Assembly (NCBI RefSeq): GCF_900497805.2
Contig: NW_020954719.1
Span: forward strand, 6,606,268-6,670,267
DNA: 64,000 bases
Reading direction: 5' to 3'
From: Vombatus ursinus
Lineage: Eukaryota > Chordata > Mammalia > Diprotodontia > Vombatidae
Shown here: positions 50,555-62,069 of the stretch, in pieces
Numbering within the stretch: position 1 is the stretch's first letter
How the letters are laid out: each line of letters begins with the position of its first letter
Position numbers and translations under genes: made by a program
Notes under the pieces: generated by a model
Told to the model about the DNA's origin: nothing
The model's input: only the letters and a program-made list of their open reading frames with translations
Database searches by the model: none

Positions 50555-51955
50555 CTGCTCTTAATCACTAGTAATAAGAGAAATGTAAATCAAAGCAATT
50601 CTGAAGTTTCACCTCACATCCTACAAATTGGCAAAGTTGATGAAAAAAATGTCAATAGTCAAAGTTGGAGGGGTTTTAGAATGATAAATACACTAATACA
50701 TTGTTGGTTGAGCTGTGAAATGGTACAACCATTTTGGAAAGCAATTTGGATTGCACATAAAGTGACTAAAATGTCTATTTCTTTGAACCAGAGTCTCCAT
50801 TACTAGGCTTACACCCCAAAAAAGCCATTGATTAGAAGACAGTCTCCATATACAGCACAATATTTATAGCAGCACTTTTTTTAAGTGACTTGCTCAGGGT
50901 CACACAGCTAGTAAGTATCTGAGACCAGATTTGATTTTTTTGTTATTATTTTATTTTTGAAATAATATAATATTTTCCCCTAGTCATATGTAAAGACAAT
51001 TTTAACATTCTTTTTTAAATTTTTTGAGTTCCAAACTTTCTCTCTACCTCCTTCACCTCCCCTGTCCTTAAGATGCTAAGCAAATTGATAGAGGCTATAT
51101 ATGTTCAATCCTGTAAAACATATTATCATACTAGTCATGTTGTGAAAGAAGACACAGACCCAAAGGGGGAAAACAAAACATGAAAAAAATATAGAAAGTA
51201 AAAAATAGTGTGCTTTGATCTGCACTCATACTCCATCAGTTCTTCCTCTGGAGGTGAATGGCATTTTTCATCATAAGTCCTTTAGAATTGTTTTGGATCA
51301 TTATATTGCTAGGAATAGCTAAGTCACTCACAGTTTACTGTTGTACAGAATATCTGTTACTCTACAATATTCTCCTGGTTGTGCTCAATTCACTTTATAG
51401 CAGCATTTTTTGTGATAGTAAATAATTGGAAACAAAGTAGATGCCCATTCATTGAAGAATGGTTAAACCAAGTGTGTTTCATGAATGTAATGGAATATCA
51501 CTGTGCTATAAGAAATTATGTACATGTTCAATATAGAAAAGCATGAAAAGATCTAAATGAACTGATGCAGAGTGAAGTAATCACAGCCAAGAAAACAATA
51601 TACACAATAACAACAACAATGTAAATGGAAAAAACAACCACATACCAAAATTTCAAAAGTGGATAGAACAAAAGTATAAAGATCAAACATGATTCAAATG
51701 AAGAGATATGAGAGGGCACTCCCAATTTACTCCTTCGTAGAGATGGGAGGTCCAGAAGTGTTACACATTGCACATGTTTTAAGATTTATTCAATGTATCA
51801 AGCAGTTGTACTGATTTTTTTTTCCTCTTTAAAAAATACTATTTGTTCAATAGGATGGCTCCCTGGAAGGGAGAGAGGGAAGCATTTTGGTGATAATTAT
51901 GGTGATATAAGAAGCAAAAGACATTAATAAAAATTTATTTTTAAAAAACTAAATA
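50555..51955 (+). mobile_element. L1 3' part, sense, split by an antisense L1
   Basis: ORF2 C-terminus (NTLIHCWLSCEMVQPFWKA) to 50,880, resumes at 51,394 (TTTATAGCAGCATTTTTTG, then EEWLNQ-like region) and continues to an A-rich end at about 51,955. Confidence 0.8.
50881..51393 (-). mobile_element. nested L1 3' end plus SINE scrap, antisense
   Basis: SINE-like bases at 50,884-50,933 (AAGTGACTTGCTCAGGGTCA), then an L1 3' UTR and ORF2 tail. Flanked by TTTATAGCAGCACTTTTT (50,863-50,880) and TTTATAGCAGCATTTTT (51,394-51,410), a target duplication with one difference. Confidence 0.75.
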
Positions 51956-52009
51956 GTAATTTATGTGCCTTTTCAAAGGCCACCCTTGGTTACCAGTTTT
52001 CTGCCAGAT

Positions 52010-53360
52010 TAAGAAGAATAATAGAAATTTTTAAAATTTATTTATTTATTTTTAGTTTTCAACATTCACTTCCATAAGCTTTCGAGTTTTAAAGTTTCTC
52101 CCCCTCTCTCCCCTCGCCCCTCCCCAAGATGGGAAGCAATCTGATATAGGTTCTACATATACATTCATATTAAACATATTTTCACATTAGTAATGTTGTA
52201 TAGAAGAATTAGAACTAAATAGAGAAAGTACAAGAAAGAAGAAACAAAACAAAACAACGAAAGAAAAAAAGTGAGCAAATAGCATGCTACCATCTGCAAT
52301 CAGACTCCATAGTTCTTTCTCTGGATATGGACAGCATTTTCCATCATGAGTCTTTTGGAGTTGTCTTTAGATCCTTGTATTGCTGAGAAGAGTCAAATCT
52401 ACGAAAGTTAGTTCTCGCACAATGTGGCTAATACTGTGTACAATGTTCTCCTGGTTCTGCTCATTTCACTCAGCATCAGTTCATATATGTCTTTCCAGGT
52501 TTTTCTGAAGTCTGCCTGCTCCTCATTTTTTATAGTACAATAGTTTTTCATTATATTCATATAACACATTCGCCAGTTGATGAGCATTCTCTCAGTTTCT
52601 AATTCTTGGCCACCACAAAAAGAGCTGCTATATATTTTTGTAAGAGTGGGTCCTTTTGCCATTTTTATGATCTCTTTGGAAAACACACCTTGAGGTGGTA
52701 TTGATGGATCAAAGGATATGCACAATTTAATAGCCCTTTGATCATAATTCCAAATTGCTCTCCAGAATGGTTGGATCAGTTTACAACTCCACTAACAACG
52801 CATTTGTGTTCCAATTTTCCTGCATTTTCTCCAACATTCATCATTTTCATGTTTTGTCATGTTAGTCAATCTGATAGGCATGATGTGGTACTTCAGAGTT
52901 GTTTGGATTTGCATTTCTCCAACTAATAGTGATTTAGTGCATTTTTTCATATGACAATAGATGGCTTTAATTTCTTCATCTGAAAACTGCCTGTTCATAT
53001 CCTTTGACCATTTATCAATTGGGGAATGACATATTCTTATAAATTTGACACCGAATCTATATATTTTAGAAACAAGGCCTTTATCAGAGACGATGGCAGT
53101 AAAAATGGTTTTCCTGCTTTCTGCTTCCCTTCTAATCTTGGTTGCATTGACTTTGTTTGTGCAGCCACTTTTCAATTTAATGTAATCAAAATCATCCATT
53201 TTGCATTACATAATATTCTCTGTCTCTTGTTTGGTCATAAATTTTTCTGTTCTCCATAAATCTAACAGGTAAACTATTCCTTGCTCTCCTTCCTAGTTTG
53301 CTTATAGTATCAGTCTTTATATCTAAATCATGTACCCATTTTGACTTTATTTTGGTATAC
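52010..53360 (-). mobile_element. L1 3' half, antisense
   Basis: 3' UTR at the left, ORF2 C-terminal region at the right: FDPSIPPQGVFSKEII, TWKDIYELMLSEMSR, and further up KINKWSKDMNR-like and KMKKCTKSLLVGEMQIQTT-type readings that align with L1 DMNRHFSKED and HMKKCSSSLAIREMQIKTT. Several frame breaks. Confidence 0.85.
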
Positions 53361-54120
53361 GGAATCATAGAATTTTTTATAGCTGAAAGTGAATTTCTCT
53401 TCTAATTCCTTCATTTTATAGATGAGAAAACAGGTTTAAAGAAGAAAGTGACTTGCTCGAGGTCACATAGTGAAAGGAAAAAGATCAATAATCATGCCTC
53501 GAGTGCTTTGCTCTGTATTGCCTTGCTAATCTCTTATCAGGAATAACCATTAGGATAAGAAATACCCGTGTGATTTATATTAAGAATACAGTCCCAGACA
53601 ACATAAAAATCTGTGTGTAACCAAACTATGATATAGTCCCAGAAAAATTCCTGTGTTAGTTAACCTTCAAAATATAACTAATCACTATAAAGTGTGTATC
53701 TGAAGTATGTGACCATAATAATCATACCTACATACTAATCTTTATATTAAAATGACAAAGTAAGAAAGTCCTGTAAAGGACTAATTGAGACATCAAAGGG
53801 CTAACTGAGACATCATAAAAAGTACAAACTTAGGATATCACAGAGGTAGGACATAATGACCTGCTGAATGCAATCTTCTTGAATCAGCTTCTAAGGGACT
53901 TTGTTGTACCATACATGGATCAAGAGACCTATAAATAACTGTGAATTCTGTATCTCAGGGTCTCAGATCATACTGGGCAGACTGTAAACCCCACCTTTGT
54001 TTCTCTTAATAAAGGTTGGTTTCTTTGCCCAGAGAGGCTTCCCAGTTTCTTTTTTACAATAGATATCCAGTGGCAAAGCCAGTCTAAGAAGCCAATCTAT
54101 CCATTCATCTAATCACCCAT
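53361..54120 (-). repeat. MIR/THER-type SINE split by a solo LTR
   Basis: ATAGAATTTTTTATAGCTGA, TTTTATAGATGAGAAAACAG and GAGGTCACATAG at 53,361-53,470, resuming with ATCCAGTGGCAAAGCCAG from 54,063. The two parts are collinear in the SINE. Confidence 0.6.
53471..54058 (+). mobile_element. solo LTR of an endogenous retrovirus (588 bp)
   Basis: Begins TGAAAGGAAAAAG and ends TTTTTTACA, with a TATA-like CTATAAATA at 53,929 and AATAAA at 54,008 in LTR order. The 4-bp target duplication ATAG lies at 53,467-53,470 and 54,059-54,062, a length usual for gamma-type (class I) retroviruses. No internal genes. Confidence 0.8.
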
Positions 54121-54409
54121 ACAAATCTTATCTGCTGGTTTCAATATGTATTTCCATTGGACTTACCTAAAGATTTTCACATCTAACCCTCCCAGCCTAC
54201 CAATAGGTTGCCAACCTGTTCCAGGTAGACAAATCATCCAATTATCCCATGATACTGTATTTTAGTCCTCTAACTGAATGGCTTGCCTCCCCCTAGTTCC
54301 CTATATCTTTTTCTTCCTTCAGATTCACTAAAAAATTCTTATCTTCCATAAAATCTTCCACAAAATCTATCTTCTTATTAATGTAAAACATTTGCTATTT
54401 CCCATAACC

Positions 54410-54600
54410 AAAGGATCACAGATTTAGAGCTGAGAGGGTCTCTCAAATTCATTTAGTCCAACTCTCATTTTATAGTTGAGGAAACTGAAGGCTAAGAAGG
54501 ACAAGTAACTTACTCAAGGTCCTACAAGTAGTAAGTGGTAGAGCCAAAATTTGAATCCTCATCCTCCAACTCCAAATCTAGCTCTTTTACCTCTACCACA
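54410..54600 (-). repeat. MIR/THER-type SINE
   Basis: CACAGATTTAGAGCTGAGAG, CTCATTTTATAGTTGAGGAA and GTAGTAAGTGGTAGAGCC follow the core-SINE pattern. Confidence 0.7.
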
Positions 54601-54604
54601 CTAA

Positions 54605-55150
54605 TTCTGGGCACCTCCATCCTTCTAGACATTCAGGTTCTCAACCTTGGAGTCATCATCAACTCTTCCCTTTTACCTTACTCACCATATCCAATTGGCT
54701 GCCAAGCTTTGTTTATTTTGCCTTCATAACTACACCTATTATCTCTACTTGTACAGACATCACCTTAGTTCAGGCCCTCATCACTTGTGTAAAACTTTCA
54801 ATTTCTCTCCTCTCGAATCCCTTCTCCATCTAGCTGACAAAATAATTTTCTTTAAGAACAGGTCTGACCATGCTCCCTTTCCTGCAAACCTTCAGTGGCT
54901 CTCTGTTTTCTCTAGGTGAAATTACAAACTCCTTAGTTCTTTAAATATTGTAACAATCTAGTAGTCTTCTTTTTCAGACTAATTTCACATTACTCCCTTT
55001 CATGTACCTTGTTTTCCAACCAATATGGCTTATCTGCTGGTCCCTGAACTTGACATTCCATCTCCTACTTCCCCTCCTCATTCTCATGCCTGGAACACCC
55101 TCCATACCCAAATCTGCCTGTTAGAATCTTTAGCTTTCTTCAAGTCTCAA
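54605..55150 (+). mobile_element. L2 fragment, sense
   Basis: CTCAACCTTGGAGTCATCAT, CCTTCAGTGGCTCTCTGTTT and CTCATGCCTGGAACACCCTC in L2 order. Confidence 0.65.
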
Positions 55151-55159
55151 TTTAGAATA

Positions 55160-55515
55160 AAATTTTTTAAATGATGAACATTAGTTCCATTTTGCACATG
55201 TTGAGTTTAAGTTGTCTGTTGGATGTCTGGTTTGAAATGTCCAATAGATAGTTTGAGGTGGGAGAGTAGAGGTTAGGAGAGAGGTTATGGCTGGATAAAT
55301 AGATCTGAGAATCATCTGCATAGAGATGTTAATTGATCCCATGGAAAATAATAAGATCACCAAATGACATAGTATAAAGAGAAAAGTGAAAAAGATGAAG
55401 CACAGAGACTTGGGGCACATTCACAGTTACTGGACATGATCTGGATGAAAAACCAGCAAATGAGACCAAGAAAGAGCAGCTAGACAGGTTGGAAGAAAAC
55501 CAGGAAAGAACAATG
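55160..55515 (-). mobile_element. L2 fragment, antisense
   Basis: CACATGTTGAGTTTAAGTTG, AGAATCATCTGCATAGAGAT and ACTTGGGGCACATTCACAG follow the antisense L2 order seen at 35 kb. It converges tail-on with the sense L2 to its left. Confidence 0.65.
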
Positions 55516-55529
55516 GAAACCTTATCAAT

Positions 55530-55714
55530 GCCCTTGATAAAATGTGGCGCCTAGAATTAAACTAAGTAATTTTCCCAATATGTTCTGACTGAGGCAGAGT
55601 ACACAAGGATTATAACCTCTTTATTCCTAGAAGCCACATGGCTCCTAATACAACCTGAGATTGAATTAATTTTTCTGGCTCCTACTTGTGTGAGCGTGCG
55701 CACACACACACACA

Positions 55715-55761
<47 letters not shown>

Positions 55762-55890
55762 CATAGTGAGCTGCAATCCACTAAAACTCCTAGCTCTTTT
55801 TGAGGAAAAACTGCTAACTATGCCCTCCTCATCTTGTACTTAATTCTAAATTTAATAACTATCCTCCCAAAAGGAGTATATTTCCACATA
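55530..55890 (+). repeat. old interspersed repeat, left half, with (CA)n
   Basis: AAATGTGGCGCCTAGAATTA, ATATGTTCTGACTGAGGCAG and CATCTTGTACTTAATTC are phrases of a mammal-wide repeat whose name I cannot give. The right half is at 57,430-57,625. A (CA)n/(CG) tract at 55,700-55,759 sits inside. Confidence 0.5.
55700..55759. repeat. (CA)n microsatellite
   Basis: About 28 CA units with one CGCG interruption. Confidence 0.95.
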
Positions 55891-55967
55891 CAAAGTATAA
55901 CAAAAAAAGAGTATTACTCATGAAGCCAGGAATCATGACTACATAAAGCATGCTTTTAAAAAAAAAG

Positions 55968-57060
55968 TGTAATGGGGGGTCAGCAAATGATCCTTATGAG
56001 CTTACACAGAGTGCATTAACATACACACATTTCTGCAGTTAAAGGCTGGGGACCCAGCTTCAAGAAGAGTCATTATAACATATAATAGAAATGCCTTGTA
56101 GAGATTTTTGAGCATGTGAAGACATTGCATAACTAGTTCTGGTCTATCCACCACATCCCCATGGTGGGTAGTAGATTCTTTAATTGTCTGTAGTTATGGA
56201 AATGGAATTTGGAGTGCTGTCAAAAGGTTTTGTTGACCTCAGCCCTTTCCTTTCTTGATTATACCTCTGCTCTTGGTTCGATTCTCTGCTGACGGTGTCC
56301 GATGAGACATACTGCTGTAAGGCCCCATGAATATGGGACTCAGTTCTTTGTCTACTTCTGCATTTGTTTTTTCATTTTAGGTGAAGGTGATTAATCTGAA
56401 TGCTGCCACCTTTGAGTTTCAAAAGGTCAGGTGAGTGAGCCTCCAGGAGTTAAGGAGCCCAGCAGTCTGTATGTTTCCAAGTTCATATCTGGAGTTGAAT
56501 CCATGTCAGGTTTTACACTCAGACCAGCATCAATAGCTAGAGGAGTTACAAGCAGGAGACACCTTGGGGATCTAGCCCAGTAGTATCTAAGATGAAGAAC
56601 CATTTGGCAGGGATGTTGAATTTAGATCCAAACGTGGTGGGACTCCTTCTATGTAAACACATGTTAGGTTTGAGTCTATTCTCCCCAGAGACTAAGGTGG
56701 TATGGGGAGAATCTGCCCCTGAGATCTGGGGGGAGGAATGTTTGTACTTCTTTCTATATCTCTGAAATAAATATTCCTTTGTAAAAGCTAACTTATATTA
56801 ATTGGTTAAATGAAACTGGGCATCTCATGTCTGGCAACTAACAGCAGGGGAAACCTACCTGGAACAAGGGCTTGAGCCTATGGACTGCCTTTGGAACCCT
56901 GACAGGGAGAGGTACCTGGCCTGGCTTTAAAATTGTAAGGTCAGAAAGAGTCTTTGCTATAAAAGTATGTAATAAATTCAACCTGCTATTTTCAAAGCTG
57001 TCCTGTTTGTTTCTTTCTGAACTTCCTTTTGTTCTGTGCACTTTTAAAAACGCTTCAGTG
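55968..57060 (+). other. inserted DNA, LTR-like in part
   Basis: This lies between the two halves of an old repeat and is thus a later insertion. Features include AATAAATATTCCTTTG at 56,767 and GCTATAAAAG at about 56,956, as in LTRs. No target duplication or clean ends found. Confidence 0.35.
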
Positions 57061-57314
57061 ACCTTTTTTACCTATTTTTTTTTGTTTTTGCAAACTACCA
57101 CTAGCTCCTTTCTCCTACTCAAATTTAAAAAAGACAAAGTCCTTGTGACAAACAAGCAAAGTCAAGCGAAGCAAATCTATACATCTGCTGTGCCCAAAAT
57201 ACATGTCCCATCGTGCACCTCTCTGTCAGAAGGTGGGTGGCAGGCTTCATCATGGGGCCTCTGGAGTCATTGGTCATTCTAAATTAGATCAGAGTTCTTA
57301 AATCTTTCCAAATC

Positions 57315-57420
57315 TGTTGTCCTTGTATAAATTGTTTTCCTGGTTCTGTTCCCTTTACTCGTAGTTCATGCAAGTCTTCCCAGGTTTTTCTGAAACTGTT
57401 CCTTTTGTCATATCTTTATG
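57315..57420 (-). repeat. L1 ORF2 3' fragment
   Basis: ATTGTTTTCCTGGTTCTGTT and CAAGTCTTCCCAGGTTTTTC on plus match antisense L1 here and elsewhere. Confidence 0.65.
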
Positions 57421-57429
57421 GTACTCCTG

Positions 57430-57625
57430 AAGTTTATTTTTAACCCATTGTATGGCTTTACATTTATCCCTATTAAATGTCATGTAATTAGCTTCAATTC
57501 GGAGTCAAGATCTTTTTGGGTCCTGACCCTGACATGCAGTATGTTGGCTACGTCTCACAGATTTGTGTCGTGCAAATTTGACAAACATGTGTTTTATGCC
57601 TACGTCATTGATGAAAGCACAGATT
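57430..57625 (+). repeat. old interspersed repeat, right half
   Basis: GCTTTACATTTATCCCTATT, AAGATCTTTTTGGGTCCTGA and GTGCAAATTTGACAAACATG continue the repeat begun at 55,530. Confidence 0.5.
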
Positions 57626-57634
57626 TAGATTATG

Positions 57635-57930
57635 TTAGGGGCAAAGAAAAGAAAGAAAGAGGAAGGAATGAAGGAGGGAAGGAAAGAAGAAAGAAAAAGA
57701 AACCATTCCTGCTCTCAAGGATTTTATATTCGATGGGGGACGGAAGTCTTTCCAGATTTCCCTAGTTATCAATGCTTTCTTCCTTCTCAAATTATCTTGT
57801 ATTTATTGATCTATTTACAAGTTATAACCCCTAGTATAATGTGAGGTGCTTGAGGATAGCCATTTTTTTGTTTGTTTTTGCCTCTGTATATTGCTTAATA
57901 AATGTTTATTGAATCAAATTTCTTACCCTG
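57635..57930 (+). repeat. (GAAA)n tract and L2 3'-end fragments
   Basis: Purine tract at 57,640-57,700, an antisense L2 tail trace (CTCTCAAGGATTTTATATTC), then a sense L2 end, GTGAGGTGCTTGAGGATAGC to AATAAATGTTTATTGAATC. Confidence 0.55.
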
Positions 57931-58069
57931 TTTAGTAAATGTTGTTTATAAAAAATAATAAAAAGATCATCTATGGAATCATTGTAAATGCCACTGATAA
58001 ATTTGTATTTATCCATATTGTTTTCCTGTTACAGGAGCACTATCTGCCAAGCCTAGAAAGTCCCTGCTA

Positions 58070-58413
58070 GAACCAGGAGAACAATTTATGCAATAACAAC
58101 AAAGTTGTAAAGACAACTAACTTTAAAAGCTTTATTAATTCTGATCAACACAATGACCAGTCGTAATTCCAAAGGACTCATGACTTCCACATAGCTGATG
58201 GACTCAGAATATAGATAGTACAGACTGAAGCATATTTTTCTTTTCTTTTCTTTTGGACATGACTACAGCAGGAATTTTCTTTGCATGACTATATATATTT
58301 GTAATGGGTTTTGTTTTTCTTACTTTCTCAGTGGGTAGGAGAGGGGGAAGAAGGAGGGAGAGACTTTGGAACTGAAAATAAATTAAAATTAAAAAAAAAA
58401 GAAAAAGAAAAAA
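58070..58413 (+). mobile_element. L1 3' end, sense, with target duplication
   Basis: Carries the terminal L1 3' UTR (TTTGCATGACTATATATATT, GGAAGAAGGAGGGAGAGAC) and an A-rich tail. Flanked by AAAGTCCCTGCTA (58,057-58,069) and AAAGTCTCTGCTA (58,414-58,426). Confidence 0.8.
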
Positions 58414-58652
58414 AAAGTCTCTGCTACACAGGCTAGGTTAATTTTTGCCTTAAAAGGCAACGCAACCATCCTTGATGTTTAATTTGTTCAAGAGCCTAAG
58501 ACTCAAACCATTGGCATAGCTTTCCGGCTGCCTAAATATAAAGGCCCAGTGTGCGGGGAGTTGGGGATTCTCTGCTATCCTGTGAGTCAGTACACCCTCC
58601 TGTCTGAGTCTATGTGCAGGTGGAAAAAAAGAGGGGATCTGCATCCAACCAC

Positions 58653-58766
58653 CAGGGGTGGGGAACCTGTGGCCTGGAGGCCACATGTGGCCCTCTAGGT
58701 CCTCAAGTGTGGCCCTTGACCTAGAGGGCCACATGTGGCCTCCAGGCCACAGGTTCCCCACCCCTG
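58653..58766. mobile_element. 114-bp palindromic hAT-like MITE
   Basis: Two perfectly complementary 49-base arms (58,653-58,701 and 58,718-58,766) enclose a 16-base loop. Termini read CAGGGGTGGGGAACCTG, a hAT/Charlie-type end. The arms contain CACATGTGGCC. No 8-bp target duplication is visible. The DNA or its RNA would fold into a near-perfect hairpin. Confidence 0.8.
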
Positions 58767-59505
58767 AATTAAACCAATGCTGTATCTTTGCTGAATGTCT
58801 ATTGTTAAGTAAACTTCCTTTTTGTAAAAAGACATATGGTATAAGGGTATCTCAGTTCCAGTCCTGAGGCTAAACAACTGGACTGACCTTTAATGAGGGC
58901 TGACCCCAAACACTCCTTTCAGCTGTAAGTTCCCCCAAACCAGGAACCCCACCTACTTTGCCACACCCGCAAATATAGGGTCATTTACATTATGTGCACT
59001 CAATAAGTAGCTGTTAATAATGCTGATAGATTAATAATAAAAGAAACCTTTTTTTATCATACAAAGAATGGTTTTGAAGTGAATTCTGGAAACAAATTTT
59101 TACTGTCTAACACCCCTTAACTCAAAGCCTTGTTAACTTACAACATTTAGTAAACTTCTTAGATTCTGTATGACTTTTGATACAGAGGGAGTGATTGTGG
59201 TCCCTGGGGGAAGCAGAGCAAATTTAATTAGCTTCACCGGCTTAAATCAGCCCTTTTCAGTCTTACTCACGAGTTGATTTGTGTGGTGATCAAGAGTATT
59301 ACAGGAGTGTAGGCTGTGCTCTGACCTCACTCTCTCCTGGCTACATTTCCTCGTCAGGGTTCTCATGTAACCTGAGGCACTTGGAAGGTATCTCTTCTCT
59401 CCACTGCAATCAACTCAAAGTATCTGCCAGCTGTTTTCCCCAATTTGTTAGAGTCAGTAACTAGCCCTTAACTTCCATGTGATCACTTAACATCAAGTAG
59501 CTTTC

Positions 59506-59660
59506 CTTTTTTTTTTTTTCTTTTGGTGAGGCAATTGGGGTTAAGTGACTTGCCCAGAGTCACACAGCTAGTGAGCTTTATGTATCGGAGGCCGGATTTG
59601 AACTCAGGTCCTCCTGAGTCCAGAGCCAGTGTCCTATCCACTGCGCCACCTAGCTGCCCC
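59506..59660 (-). mobile_element. WSINE1-type SINE with 15-bp target duplication
   Basis: T-rich tail, TTGGTGAGGCAATTGGGGTT, CACACAGCTAGTGAGC, ending CTGCGCCACCTAGCTGCCCC. CATCAAGTAGCTTTC lies on both sides (59,491-59,505 and 59,661-59,675), identical, so the copy is fairly young. Confidence 0.93.
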
Positions 59661-59679
59661 CATCAAGTAGCTTTCACAG

Positions 59680-60850
59680 AAGGATATTTCCTTCAAAAAC
59701 ATAGCCAGAATAAATGTATAAGCATTATCTGCCCCGCATACACACACACAAACACCTTAGGGGCATACTTTCCATTACAACCTCAACTTTCTATTACCTC
59801 CCCCAAGTTCATCCAATGAGGGGTTATTGGATATGCCCAATGAGGGGTCCTGGAGGTCTCTCCTTCCTCTTTGAAGCATTGATGCTGCACTGGCTACAAA
59901 CCAGAACTCTGGAACAAAAGGATGCTGAGGAGTCCTCTGGGCCTGTTGAATCCACAATCATAGGCTTCAGTAATCACCAACCTCCACCAAGAGCAAAGAG
60001 GCCCTACCTTAATTGGAGCTGATCCAAAAGCCTCCACTTCAACATGTTAACTGACCAGAACCAGTCTTAGAACGTGTAGGCATACTCCACAGTTTGAGGC
60101 ACTTTTTAATACATCATTATGACTCTCCTAGAAACAACTTCTTAACATTCTCCATGTGGAATGAAACCATCTTCTCCCTAGCTTCATCCACATGGAAGAA
60201 GCCATCTGAAACACTCTGGGCATGTGCCAGAGCTTCATTACAGGGATTTAAAAGAATCTCGTCACTACATCTCCACCCAGTTTCTTGGCAGTTTTGCTGA
60301 AAGGAGTTCCCAGAATGCTTTGAAAGGAACCAACTCTAGCGACTAAGGGATATGACAATAGTTGAAAGGAATTTTGGATTTCGTAACAGTTTAGGCTGAG
60401 AGGTCTGAGAAGCAACAGGATTTAGAGAAGTTCACAAGCTACAACTAAAATATGCAAATAGGAAAAAAGGAATAACATTATCTATTAATTAGAAGCAGAT
60501 AAATAAAGAGGAATATATTTATATTGAAAACTTTCTGCTCAATTGAAATCAGAGATAATTTGTTTTTGCTTGTGCTTATTTTTTGCATTGTACATGGTAA
60601 GTATCTAGAAACACAAAGAAATATTACTTCTACCTAAAACTTATCATGTTCACTGACTTATTACTGAATTGTTGAAGTGTGTATCTTCCAATCAAAGACT
60701 ATCAAAAATTTACTACATTAGTCAAATTACTAAAGGATTAATTACTAACAAATAATTATTTAGAAGTTTGCCCTAGCCCCTAGAATACACACAGAGATTT
60801 TTGTTTTTGTTTTTCCCTGTCTCACACTGATTTATTTCTTTTCACCCATT
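59680..60850. other. no gene or named repeat seen
   Basis: Unique-looking, AT-rich toward the right; short ORFs only. Confidence 0.4.
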
Positions 60851-61557
60851 TTTTCTTTTTACTAGTATTTTATTTTTACCCAATTACATGTCAAGACAAT
60901 TTTAAAAATTCATTTTTACAAGATTTTGAGTTCCAAATTTTTCTCCCTCCCTCTCCTCCCTTTCCTTTCCCTCCTCCTAAAATGGTAGGCAATTTGATAT
61001 AGCTTAGGCACATGTTATCATGTAAAACATATTTCCATATTAACCGTAGTTGTGAAAAAAGAAACAGATCAAAAGGGAAAAATATGAAAGAGAATAAAGT
61101 AAGTGGAAAAAAATATGCTTCGATCTGCATTCAGAGCCCATCAGTTCTTTATCTGGATGTGGAGAGCATTTTCCTTCATAAGTCCTTTGTACTTGTCTTG
61201 GATCGTTGTGTGGCTGAGAAGAACTGAGTCATTCATAGTTGATCATCATACAATGTTGCTGATATGCATACAGTGTTTTCCTGGTTCTGCTCATTTCACT
61301 TTTCATCAGTTCATACAGGTCTTTCCAGGTTTTTCTGAAATCTGCCTGTTCATCATTTCTTATTGCACGCTAGTATTCCCTTACATTCATACAACACAGC
61401 TTTTTCAGCCATTCACCAATTGATAGACATCCCCTCAATTTCCAACATTTTGCAACCACAAAAAGAGCTGCTATTAAAATTTTTCTACATGTAGGTCCTT
61501 TTCCCTTTTTTATGATCTCTTTGGGATACAGACCTAGTAGTAGTAATACTGGATCAG

Positions 61558-62069
61558 NNNNNNNNNNNNNNNNNNNNNNNNNNNNNNNNNNNNNNNNNNN
61601 NNNNNNNNNNNNNNNNNNNNNNNNNNNNNNNNNNNNNNNNNNNNNNNNNNNNNNNNNNNNNNNNNNNNNNNNNNNNNNNNNNNNNNNNNNNNNNNNNNNN
61701 NNNNNNNNNNNNNNNNNNNNNNNNNNNNNNNNNNNNNNNNNNNNNNNNNNNNNNNNNNNNNNNNNNNNNNNNNNNNNNNNNNNNNNNNNNNNNNNNNNNN
61801 NNNNNNNNNNNNNNNNNNNNNNNNNNNNNNNNNNNNNNNNNNNNNNNNNNNNNNNNNNNNNNNNNNNNNNNNNNNNNNNNNNNNNNNNNNNNNNNNNNNN
61901 NNNNNNNNNNNNNNNNNNNNNNNNNNNNNNNNNNNNNNNNNNNNNNNNNNNNNNNNNNNNNNNNNNNNNNNNNNNNNNNNNNNNNNNNNNNNNNNNNNNN
62001 NNNNNNNNNNNNNNNNNNNNNNNNNNNNNNNNNNNNNNNNNNNNNNNNNNNNNNNNNNNNNNNNNNNNN
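61558..62069. other. assembly gap (512 N) within L1 ORF2
   Basis: It falls between the ORF2 C-terminal domain and the endonuclease domain, which are about 3 kb apart in a complete L1. Confidence 1.

Noticed and set aside
52792-53199. 135-residue ORF with KMKKCTKSLLVGEMQIQT-type reading.
   Set aside because: A true coding relic, but of L1 ORF2, so not a host gene. Annotated as L1.
56270-56300. GGTTCGATTCT, resembling a tRNA B box.
   Set aside because: No matching A box or cloverleaf upstream.
56381-56430. A 50-base plus-strand segment with a strong acceptor (TTTTTTCATTTTAG) and donor (CAG/gtgagt), reading VKVINLNAATFEFQKV.
   Set aside because: It lies inside the 1.5 kb of DNA that splits an old repeat, so it is most likely part of a mobile element. 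I do not recognise the reading. Transcript data could revive it.
58450-58761. 103-residue minus ORF with MGNLWPGGHMWPS, also readable on the plus strand.
   Set aside because: It comes from the palindromic MITE, which gives the same peptide on both strands.
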